Assembly (NCBI GenBank): GCA_963930775.1
Contig: OZ005695.1
Span: 1,798,001 to 1,862,000 of the forward strand
Direction: 5' to 3'
DNA length: 64,000 bases
Source: Cliona cf. orientalis
Lineage: Eukaryota > Porifera > Demospongiae > Clionaida > Clionaidae
Made by a program: the position numbers and the translations under genes. This document shows positions 1-10,900 of the stretch, in pieces (position 1 is the first letter of the stretch; every line of letters begins with the position of its first letter). Under the pieces are notes generated by a model. That model was not told where the DNA came from. It did no database searches and saw only the letters and a program-made list of their open reading frames with translations.

Positions 1-313
1 TTTAATTAGTGCTCGTCATGGTCTTGTTTGGTTGCTGTGGAGAAATTGAGCACATGCATGTACATGTAATGCTGAGCACCTATTAGACATACAACGTACA
101 TGTACATGTAACTTGCTAATAATATTTTTTTTGGCTGGTATGGGAAAAGGGAGGGGGAGGGTATTGTCCTGTTTAATCAGAAGCAGAAATTTTGACGCAC
201 TGAAGTTTTGGTATGTGGTTACATTTTCTGGAGCACCCGGAATACACTAATGAGTAACCAACTGTCGGTCATTAAATTCAACCCAATTGGGAAAAGAGGC
301 CATTAGCCAGATC

Positions 314-465
314 TACCATGTTTAGAATGCAAGCTAAATAACTACGATTTTGAATTTCACAAGATTTTCTGGTAAAGGTCGTTATACGCTCCATTAAGAT
401 ACACTATGAGAATCCTACAATGCGAATTTTCTTGTGCTAATTAGATCATTAGCATAAACATGGTA
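314..465. mobile_element. MITE-like inverted-repeat element, family 1, copy 1
   Basis: The ends are inverted repeats (TACCATGTTTA at the left, AGCATAAACATGGTA at the right) with no coding content between. A related element lies at 12862-13046 inside a LIG1 intron, so this is a dispersed non-autonomous family. It occupies most of the gene-free first 530 bases, where I see nothing else. The element boundary is where the inverted repeat stops; no target-site duplication was confirmed. Confidence 0.6.
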
Positions 466-534
466 GTTACATATACCCTCTTTCTCCCAGTCTCTCTTAT
501 ATAGTTCACTACTACAGCTGTGTATATAAGCTAC

Positions 535-2467
535 TTACTCACATGTGCTTGTTGCTGTTGTTGAAGATGTTCTGATGATGTTTTCTGGCTTTTCAGTCCA
601 GAGCTTGTGATTGGTGCGAGCAAGGAACCTTTTCAGAGCACCACACGTCATACACCTGACAACAACGTGTCTTTCACGGTGAGCTGAATGGTAAAAATTG
701 CAAGCATCCAGTGCAAATCATCATTCATAAGGCAGTTAATCTCATCAGAGACTATCAATTACTGCCATGGTCCTTCAGGAGAGGGGGGGGGGGGAATCAG
801 ATAATTGTTAAGAAATTCCAGGGAAATCAGCCTCAGGCCAGGATCTGTGTGCTCCCCACCCACTAAATCGTCCACAGCCTCTTTTTTAGGGTTCGTATGA
901 TCAACTGCATGGCTAGCTATAATTGTTTGTGCTATTTGAGCCAAGATCCAGTTTCATTGCTACTTTGTTCTGACTAAGATAGCAACGAAATTCTAACTGA
1001 AAGAATCGCAATACTGAATACCACTCATGAATACTTATGCAGTTCTTGGAATCCACCAGTCAAGACTACCTAACAACATTGTTATAACAACCGTGGCACA
1101 GTGGTATGGCAAGCGTCAGAACAGCCGGCATTTTAATAATAAGATGGTGCACCATCACCAAGTTTGTCACTAATCACTACTGCCTCTGTGCCACATGAAA
1201 CAGACAGCCATTAATTGCTCACATCATTATGCTGCAATGTTTATCCGAACGGCGCTAGCAGAAACAATAACAAAATGTGTCGATGAATGTGAATTTTATT
1301 GCCCAGCCAATTAAACTCCTGGGAGGTTTCTATAGCAAGCTATGTTATACATAAAGCATAGGTAGTAGTGGTTTACCTGAAATACACGAGATAGTTACTA
1401 TAGTAAACCACGAGGGCGAAGCCCGAGTGGTTTGCATAGTAACTGTCGAGTGTATTTCAGTGGTAAGCCACTACTACCTATGCTTTATGTGGCTTGTATC
1501 ATGTTCTAACTGCCAGCCATGTTCTAACTACCATGTTCTAACTTCCAATCATGTTCTAACTACTACTACCTGTGGTCTGGGTTAGATAAACTACAAGCGG
1601 TGCCTTTGATCTGTATGGCTTCCATGATACAAATAATTATGCCCTCTGCTATTTTAATTGCATTGTGAAGTGCATCTGATTATGCTTACCAGTGGCTGCA
1701 CTGGTTTCTAAGAACTGTTGTTACAAATTAGGGCATGCAATTATGGAGGAATTTTCATAATCATGATTAGGTATAGGGCATGATTGATTTAGGAACTGAA
1801 CCACTGAATAGTTGCTGTGCTGCATGCCATCTACCATACAACTTGATACAAGGCTCTGTATTTATACTGTGATGGTGGCATATAGCCTCGTCCCCAGGCC
1901 CTCTCATGTTTTGCATGCAACATTAAAAGCTGGGAGACTAAATCGAGAGAGGCCTAGGGACGAGGCTAGTTGTATAAGCAGATATAAGACAAAGGGTGAC
2001 GTACATCTTATCCTGTGAGTACAAGTGATTCCGGGTACTAGGAGTGTGTCACATGACTTGCATATGGTCCTCTTGATGCTCGGATCTCTGCAAAGAGAGC
2101 CATAATAATCAATATATTTATTATTGTCACTGATTGTTCGAGTATAATGTTATGTACTTACAATAGGCTTACAGTTTGAGAACTAATCTCTTGCTAATGG
2201 TTTTCATGGTGTGGATGTAGAACCTTGCTAGCTGGGGCTGTGCTGGAGTGGTGCACAGTGCTGTGGAAGCAGCCTGTACATGTAGTGAAAGATAGTAAGA
2301 AAAAGGCGACCATTACCAACCGAACGATCTGACGACCATTACCTAAAGACAATAGTTTTACGGCTCATGCTGCCTGGACGTACCTGATAGAGATAGTTCA
2401 TCCTTTGAAAGGCCTCCTTATGTGCGATCCCTGCCTGCTTACCACCCTTCTTCTGTTTCTTTCCCAT
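535..2467 (-). CDS. RPP21: Ribonuclease P protein subunit p21 (RPP21-like), 138 aa, 4 exons
   Basis: Protein subunit of nuclear RNase P, which trims 5' leaders of precursor tRNAs. Exons on the minus strand: 2384-2467, 2173-2273, 2005-2087, 535-683; all junctions are GT-AG and the total of 417 nt closes in frame. The N-terminus ends exon 1 with EAFQRMNYLYQ, followed by LARFYIHTMKTISKRLVLKL, DPSIKRTICKSCDTLLVPG and the last-exon RCMTCGALKRFL. These match the vertebrate RPP21 order, including two CxxC pairs (CKSC, CMTC) that bind zinc. Human RPP21 is 154 aa, so the length is normal. Introns 1 and 2 are about 100 bases, but the last intron is 1.3 kb and full of inverted-repeat relics. It shares a promoter with COX10. 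Confidence 0.9.
1349..1490. repeat. Fold-back (long imperfect palindrome) element
   Basis: A left arm starting ACATAAAGCATAGGTAGTAG is mirrored by the right arm ending CTACTACCTATGCTTTATGT. Further matching blocks (TGAAATACACGAG with CGAGTGTATTTCA) continue toward a GC-rich centre near 1420. The whole 140-bp unit could fold into one hairpin. It lies in the last RPP21 intron and has no coding content. It is followed at 1499-1562 by four short repeats of CATGTTCTAACT. Confidence 0.7.
1883..1968. mobile_element. Short MITE with TAGCCTCGTCCC inverted ends
   Basis: The left end TAGCCTCGTCCCCAGGCC is inverted at the right end as GGCCTAGGGACGAGGCTA. Single-ended matches to the same motif occur near 11745 and 16125, so it is a repeated family in this genome. 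Located in the RPP21 last intron. Confidence 0.6.
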
Positions 2468-2739
2468 ACTCAGCTTCTCTGGTGTGTGTTATTTAGAACA
2501 TCATTCTCAACCGAGTCTGGATCCGGTTCCGTGTCCAGATCGTCGGGTCAGAGTCCAAATCGGGAATGAGACCGAACGAGCACGTTGTGTTTGCTCTCTA
2601 AATGGAGCACACCAAATGGATGTGACCACGAGTTCATAACCTTCCAGCTTGCATTCCTGGCTGATGCAAGACCATGGAGCTAATCTGTGGTAAGTAATAT
2701 ATGGGATCCTTTGTTTAACAGCTGGATAACTACTTTTCC
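2468..2739. promoter_or_regulatory. Shared divergent promoter of RPP21 and COX10
   Basis: Only 272 bases separate the RPP21 start codon (2467, minus) and the COX10 start codon (2740, plus). Both genes must therefore draw 5' UTR and promoter from this one interval. I see no clear TATA box placed for either gene, as is usual for housekeeping bidirectional promoters. Confidence 0.6.
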
Positions 2740-4489
2740 ATGATGATTTCAGCTTCCTGTAGAAGACTGCTGCATAGAAATGGCGTCCACTACTCCCATC
2801 ATCAAATGCAGCGAGCCCCCACTGTAGCAAAACTTCTCCAGATGTTGAGTAGATGGCCTGCCAAGCAGTTATTCTGTGCGTCAGCATCACTAAATAAGCT
2901 CAACCAGCCAAAGCTAAAGGAAGAAAACGAACTCTCGTCGTCTGATTTGACACACCCACAACCACGCCAACCTGGTGTGTTGCCCCCCGACCACACACAT
3001 GCTAAAGAAGATAGCAAGCTGGGATCCCATAGCCATGCAGTAGCTGCTGGTTCTAATGCAGTTGATGGTACACTTCATGAATATGAAGACGGTCAGGCAT
3101 GGACGGAGGAGAGGTCAAAGGTGGTGGTAGGGGAGCCGGGGAGGGAGGAGCAAAGAGAAGAGGGAGACGAGGAATGGTCTCACACGGATCTTAGCTGGAG
3201 AAAGTTGCCGTCTATCTATCTCAAGCTCTCTAAATCGAGACTTACAGGTACAAGTATAACTCGTAATACGTGTACATGCACACCTTTTCCTAAAATAGGA
3301 TGTTCAAAGATTTGATTTATACAGCACTTGCACATTAGTTACGTACTCATATCAGAATATTATACCTTATTCAGATCTACAGACTGTGTATACATTCAGC
3401 TCTGTTAACTGGCATGTCCACTGCCTATAGAATGTATGTCTACTTAGAGTCACTATTCCCCTCTTTTCAGCTCTAGTTGTTCTCACCTCTCTTGGTGGCT
3501 ACACCATGGCTCCCGGTGCTGTTGACCCAGCCACCCTCCTCTGGGCTGTGACCGGTACGGCTCTCTGTTCAGCGTCGGCCAATAGCTTCAACCAGTGGAT
3601 GGAGGTTGCCTATGACTCGCTCATGACACGAACCAAGAATAGGGTACTGGTCAGAAAGCTAATCAGGTGAGTGTGCACTCTTAGTACTGCTTCTAAATTG
3701 TTGCATGGACTCTCTTAGAATTCTGCTATGCTGGCTCTTACATTTACTCTCACTCATTCACTCTCTTTCCTTCCCTTCCATTCTCTCTCTGTCTTACTCT
3801 CTTTCTCCCCCCCCCCCTCCTCTCTCTCTCTCCATCTATATACACACAGTCCCCACCATGCCTTGACGTTTGGCATCACTACAGGCATCGCCGGTGCTGC
3901 TGTTCTCTGGCAGCTGGTCAACCCCGTGACAGCTGCTCTTGGTGTAGCTAATGTCCTCCTCTATGCTGGCATCTACACACCTCTCAAGCGAGTTACCATC
4001 GTCAATACATGGGTCGGTTCTATTGTTGGAGCAATTCCTCCTCTAATGGGCTGGTCAGCTTGCACAGGAGGTAGCCTAGAGCCCGGAGCCTTTGTGCTAG
4101 CGGGAATCCTCTTTGCTTGGCAGTTTTCTCACTTCAACGCTCTGAGCTGGAGCCTCCGATCGGACTACAATCGTGCCGGCTACCAGATGATGGCTGTCAC
4201 GAACCCTGATCTCTGTAGGAGGGTGGCCCTTCGTTACAGCTTGCTAACGATCCCCATTTGCACAGCTGCCCCCGTATTCGACGTCACGACGTGGTGGTTT
4301 GCCGTCGACTCCCTGCCCGTAAACTGCTGGCTCAGTGTTTTGGCGTGGCGTTTCTATAGAGACTCGGATTTCAAGTCGTCCCGGAAGCTGTTTCATTTCA
4401 CACTCTTTCACCTGCCTCTGCTCATGGGACTGATGCTGCTCAACAAAAAGACTTGGTCACACCCCAAGAAAGAAGAATCAGATAGATAG
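2740..4489 (+). CDS. COX10: Protoheme IX farnesyltransferase, mitochondrial (COX10), 447 aa, 3 exons
   Basis: Adds a farnesyl tail to heme b to make heme o, the first step of heme A synthesis for cytochrome c oxidase, in the inner mitochondrial membrane. Exons 2740-3247, 3471-3666, 3850-4489 sum to 1344 nt and keep frame. The first ~125 residues are an Arg/Ser-rich mitochondrial leader plus a weakly conserved acidic linker. Family hallmarks follow: YLKLSKSRLTALVVLTS, the polyprenyl-diphosphate site NSFNQWMEV, and RTKNR, then PHHALTFG and the hydrophobic UbiA-type segments. Human COX10 is 443 aa. A second Met directly follows the first, so the start could be 2743. The gene ends convergent to LIG1, 483 bases away. 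Confidence 0.93.
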
Positions 4490-4972
4490 CAGCACAAGTG
4501 TTGTAGTGTTTATTATAGGCATTAATTTTTGTCCTTATTCCACTCTGTTCCTTGTTCATCATAGGCATTTTGTCCCTGTTCCATTCCATTTCTGTCTCTA
4601 GTCCAAAATTTCATTACTAGTTGATATACAATTGTATGTATGTTCACTTCATAGTGCATTATTATGTTATTTACCACCAGAAGTTAGGCACTATAAAAAT
4701 AATAACTTGGCACTTTCCATGTTTTTTTGTAAAAGCACTTCCTTAACCCCTTTGTTTACCACAGTTGAAATCAGTGCACGATATATACAAGAGTATTAAA
4801 TTTTAGAGACGAAGATATTAGTACACATGACATTTGTACAATATAAAACAACATACAATTGAGGTGGACCGGAGGTGTAAATATTCAGACAATAGATTAA
4901 TTATAGGACAGGGGTATAATTATAATTATTTTGTGATAATAATTTTTCTTACAATAGTGTATAATCATGCTA
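4490..4972. other. Convergent 3' intergenic region of COX10 and LIG1
   Basis: AT-rich spacer holding the 3' UTRs of COX10 (plus) and LIG1 (minus). No further gene, RNA or repeat was recognised here. Confidence 0.5.
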
Positions 4973-7900
4973 TCAGTAGAAGTCCTCAGGGTCGTGTGTA
5001 GCTGTGCTGGCCTTGGCCGTGTTCTGCTGGCTGCGGTACATGTCAGCCACCTGCTGTCCGGTGGTCGCCTCCTCCGGCTTCTTGTCCTCTCGGATGCGAA
5101 GGAAACGAGGGAACCGAAGGGAAATCCCCTTCTCTGGATCAACCTATATCCACGATAAGAGCACAAGTACTGTCATAATTACCGTAATTCCTTCGGTATC
5201 TCTAGTCAGCAATTATTCGATACCTATACTGGAATGAATTATGTGGCTTACAATTCCAGCAGCTGCAGTGTAGACTGGAGAGATTGATAAATCAGCTGCC
5301 TTCACTTCCCAAACCTACCAGAAAATTAATGATTATTATACGGATCAAAATTGACAATGTACCTCGTAAGTAAAGGGGAAGGCAAACTCACCTGCACAGC
5401 GTCAAACCAGTGATCTGGAGTGACACCATTCTCATTGAAGCGATAGTAGGATTTGGGTTTTTCAATGACGTGATCCTTCAGAAACTTAGTGTGTTGCTCC
5501 AGCTCGTCATCTTTGAAGCCTGTGCCAATCTGAAGGAGAGGAGGAAGGGACAAGAGAGAGAGAGAGAGAGAGATCAAGAATGTCCAAGAGATGTGAGTAG
5601 TTTCAAAGCAGTAGCTCAGAAAATTTAAACTGACCTTACAGATGATCTGAAATTCCTCACTGTCCTCGTCATAGCAAGCCAGCAGAAATCCTCCATACCT
5701 GCCCGTTCTCTTCCCAGTGCCATGGAAACCACCGACTACCACCAGGTCCAGCGTATCACCAACTCCCTCTAGGTAGTCCTTCTTCAGCTGAGGAGCAAGT
5801 TCATGCATGATTGTGTGAGTGGTGATAGTCAGCGTGTGCTCATGTGGGTGGCTGTTTCAGTGTGAGAGGCACAAAATTATGGTTTGGTGTGTGTTCATGA
5901 GCTGATATGGTAGGAGCCAAGGATAGCAAATTTAATTTTAAACACGACATGCGCAACATAGCTATAGGGCCTATAGACCCCAGTCTATAAGCCCTTGATG
6001 GCATGTACATGTATACTCACATACTTGACGTTTTAGTTTCATTCAAGCAAGACAATCTGTGGTTACCTTAGGGCTACGATTATTTGCGGGTACAAATTTT
6101 AGTGGATTTCAGAAATAGCGCATTTAGCGGGTACTCATTTTAGCGACTTTTTCAAAATTAATATTCTATATCGAAAAATTAATGTTGAAAAAATTAATAT
6201 TCGTGGGTACAATTTTTAGCGAAAATTAGGCAAATTGCTAATTTCGCTAAATTTAGTACCCGCAAACAAAAGTGTCCTTAAGGTAATACATACATGTACA
6301 TCAGCAAACAAAAGTGACACAGCGACAAAAGGAGAAGCAAAAAAATTAACGTAACCACCTATGCTAAAATTAATAAGCAGTGAATTGGCCGGAGCTAATG
6401 CTTCCTTGCTCTTGACTGAGAGATTCCTCCTCTGATCTGTCATAGTACTCCTCGGCGTAGCGATAAATGTGGTCCGGTTCATCTCTCTGTCTATACTGGT
6501 ACCTCCTCGCAATGATAGTGTATAATATAAGCCCAGCAATCCCCACGGCGACGTTCAGGATATAGTAGAGAAAACCACAACTTGGAAAAGAGCTACCGGG
6601 ACTCCACTTAGTGAAGGGAAGAAACGTAAGGAGAGCTCCAAAAAGGTTGAAGAAGCCCTTGACGGCAAAGAAGGTGCCAATCAGTAGTCCCTTCATGGCG
6701 TGGGGACTCTGACAGCAGATGAACTCAAAGGAGCCACTTAAGATCAACGCATACGCAATGGCGTTGAGAAAATTTGGAAACAGAACAAGGTTGACTACTA
6801 ATCTCGATTGGTATACACCAAGGGAGTGACCATGTAGAAAGCAATGCTCAGGTTTATGGCCAAACATATCAATTAACAAGTGGCAAGCAATTGACAATGT
6901 GAGGATAATTCCACCCAGTCCCATTCGTTTGAGGGCCCCGGGGATACACCTATAGAAGATGGGTCTCACTAGGAGGAGATAGAGGGGGAGCAGGATAACG
7001 ATAAAGACTGGGACCAAGGCTCCAGCTCGTGATATAACCATGATGTAATAGTCATTTTCCTGATTTGTGTCGGAGCAAATGCCATTGTACTGCAAGGAGA
7101 AGGTGGCACGATAGAGCGCAGTGGCTGCAGTGTCTAGGGAAAATATTGGGCCAAAACTAACCAGTACAAGTAAGATCCCAAGCAATGTCTTGACGTCTTC
7201 AACTTGTTCGGTAGTAAAGGGCCCACCGTATTTCTGCTTGCCAAGGTCGAGCCTGGAAGGAAGCTCATCTTCACAGTAAGTGAAAGCACTGCGTCGTATT
7301 GGGTTCTTATGCTTAGCTGCAAATTTGAGCACACCGTAGATTAGCTTATACGGATTTCTCGCTGCTGCAGTATCATTGAAAAACCACTCTTCTCGGTTGG
7401 AATCACTTGCCGAGAGAGACGCACCAAGCAATAGGACAAGCAATACTACCACAATTGCACCGCCTCCATGTACCAGTTGAAATCCTAACTCTCCACAGAG
7501 ATTCCCGACGAAAATGAATGGTACTTTGGCCAACGCTTTTCCTCCAAACCTTGTCCATATGTACCAGATGATGTAGAATATGGACTGCTCGGAAGGTGCG
7601 TCTTGAAGCTGATCAATTCCAAACTGGACCACATTGGCTTTGAACGAAACCAAGCCAAACATAACCGGGATAGAAAACACTAGCAGTGTATAAAACAGAT
7701 CGTGCAGTCTGGAATCGCCTCCCAAAGCAAAAAGGTACATCACTGCTAAAATACCACAGGCCATCAGAGTGACTTCGCTACAGAACATAAGCCAAAGGCT
7801 TCTTGTGACCGCCTTATATCTCCCGTACCTTGTGTCAGCGAGATACCCAGCCAGAGGGTAGAAGAGTAGAATGAAGGCATTGACCGCATAGTTGGTGCTT

Positions 7901-10900
7901 GAGACTTTGATTCCGGGACCGAATATGGCAGAAAGAAGGTAGGAGTCGGGATTAATGCTCAGGAGACTTTCAAACGCAAATCCCACGATAAAGTTCCAAA
8001 ATAAGATGAGGCAAACGGCTCTCGACTGCAAACGATATTTTTGCAAAGTTCTGTAAATGTAACAGCGCAACGGTGCACAAAATTTAATATCTCGTTCTTC
8101 AGGTACCTGTACCTGTGTGTCCCGATGTTGACGCTTGTTTTTGCGGCGAGGGTTACTAGAGATACCATTATCATCGTCATTGTTTCTGATCAGCACTTGA
8201 AGCTGTGAGTCACTTACGGTAGCCATTATTAATCTGTATACTTTGGCCTTAAAGCAACTGCTACATGTACTTATAGCACGGCTTCAAAAAGATACCATTC
8301 CCCCCCAAAAAAGGATGCTAAAATATTGTGAAGTGGTTTATGAAAACAGTATATCCCTCAAAGACAAATTGACTATTGAATGCATATGCATCACATTGCA
8401 CATGTTGACAAACCTTCAGCCAGTTATGGGAGCGTCTTGCGATTTCGTAAGTTGCATCTTTGTCCAGTGTTTTCACCATCAACCCTTCACAGTTACCTAT
8501 ACGAAGCATCAGTATAATAAAACAATACAATAATAGCATAATATTATTATAAAGCATATTCTGAGGAACAAGACTAGGATAGCCATGAAACAGAAACTAA
8601 GTACGGTCCGGGTGGTACAAAGTTCACCCATCACCACATCAGAGCCTCCATGCACATGTGTGTACGCTAACTAGAGATCAATGTACTCTTTCATAATAAT
8701 GGACAGTATCATGGCATGTTACCGTGTAGCCGGAAATATTGGCGGGAATTAAATTTGGCGGTTGAGGCCAAAATCGCTATTGCAAGAATATTGGCGGATT
8801 TAAATTTGGCGGTTCAGTATGGGATCGCCATACGTATATATGCGAGTAGGAAATTTGGTGGATTTTAATTTGGCGGTTGTAATATAGACCGCCAAACTGC
8901 CAAATTTATATAATTCCCAGCCAAATTTTCCGGCTATATGGCATTATAGAGTACCACTATGCATGATTCACTGATTGTATACAGACCTTTGATGGATTCC
9001 TCCATGAACTCCTGAATCTCATCCACACTACTTGTGTCCATGGACTCAGCAAACATAAACTCCTAACCACAATAATGTATCATGAAATATGAGCTTTAGC
9101 TTAATATGCACACTTAATGTTAGACCTACCCCGTCAATATGATTGAAGGATGATTTGAGAAGCTCTCTTCTGGTCTGGAACGGTTCCCTCACTAAGGACT
9201 GCATCAAAGGTACATGTAACTGCTATCTATTAATGGTTATTACATACTATATAGCTTAAATATTTCATCGGACAAAAAGTTTTCCAAGCCTAGCTATACA
9301 TACATTTGTATACGTAGCTAGCTACACAATGGTAAATTTTGCCAATGTGGTAAAGGTCGCCATATCTTTTATGCAATCATTAACACACGACAAAGGATAA
9401 AAGTTTTGCCAATGAGAGGTGGTGGTGAAATTGGCAAAATTATTGTCCTGATGAAAAATTCTGGCTACATATAATAGTATACCTTTCCATTGAGGTAGAG
9501 GAGGTCAAAGGCGAACACACACACTTGTACTTTGATGTCAGAAATGTCGGCATCCTAAAAATTATTAAGGGAATCCGTAATTAGAGTCACCCCTCCATTA
9601 GTTATTAATAATTGATTAACCTTTCTCTTTCTCGTGCTCAGAACCTGGAATGGGAGTATCTGTCGCTTTTCAATGTCCCAGGCAACAGCTTCTGCGTCTA
9701 TCACACACGACTGTACCGAGTCCTTTAACACCTGCAGTAGTGCATACATGAGAAGATATACATAAATGAGATTTATTTATGTCCGTGCACGAGTCACAAG
9801 TATTAACACAAAGTGTACTTCATACCAAAAATTAATCACAAAATCTTCACAATCAAAATCTTGCTTAATTTTGAGCTAATTACAATAATATTTTGTGTTC
9901 CTTATAATGTGTTATAGAACAAAGATAAGTACATTAGTAACAAAGTTTTACATGACAAGGGTTATCCTACATTCCATTTCAACAAAGAACAGTTAATCTG
10001 TTGTCCATGAATGGATACAAATGTTCCAGGCATTGCAACATACAGCAAAAGCATGCCCGCTATGGAGACAGTGCAATTTGAACATTTGCTACACATGTAC
10101 ACATATACCAATACTGTAGTATAATATACACCCAGGATAAGCTTGCAGCTACACCAAAACACTTGTTTTCCATACAACATGCTCATTCACTCCGAAATCC
10201 CATGATATGTCGGCCATATAGAGAACCAAAAATATATGACATGTGACTAGTTACATATCTCATTTAAAGATTGCTGGTTGGCAACTGTAAGTCTCTTACT
10301 CAAGGAAAGATGATGTCTGAATTACAAAGCGTGCAACAAGGTAAGGATAGTTTTAGTTAATAACCAACTAAGTGGCCTTGCTATGTCTAAAAAGCAACAT
10401 ATGCAACATAATGTGTCATGCACAATGGCAAAAAAGATTTCTTTAGAGATATTCCTCCATGAAGCTGCTAGGGTTTTTGTATAGGTTATTCCATAACTGG
10501 AAGTTTCTTAATTTTATCTAGCTATAAGGAGGTTTGAAGAAACTGAGAGAGATGATGTCTATGGTCAGATGAGTTCAGAGCCAGAGAGCAACAGTGGCGA
10601 TGGTGGTCACGGACAAGCAACACACAATCAAATCGAACTACAAGACCTCGAGGAAAATAAACCAGAAAAGCATCGTCCTACTTCCTACCTGAAGCGAGCC
10701 TTGGTCCAAGAGAGAGACGATGATGGTAGCCTCTATAACTTCAGGGGATTCATGTTCTTCTGCTTTGGAGCACCAGGAGTATCCCCACACTGGTACAGTA
10801 AGTTCTGTACACTACCTTAATTGTTACTATGCAAAACATAATTTGTGCTATTAAAGTACATATGGGTGTAAGAAGAAAATTCATTTAGTTGTTGGGAAAA

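Noticed and set aside
2507-2890. 127-codon minus-strand frame over the COX10 start
   Set aside because: Spans the shared promoter and antisense of the COX10 leader; RPP21 begins downstream of it with a well-supported start.
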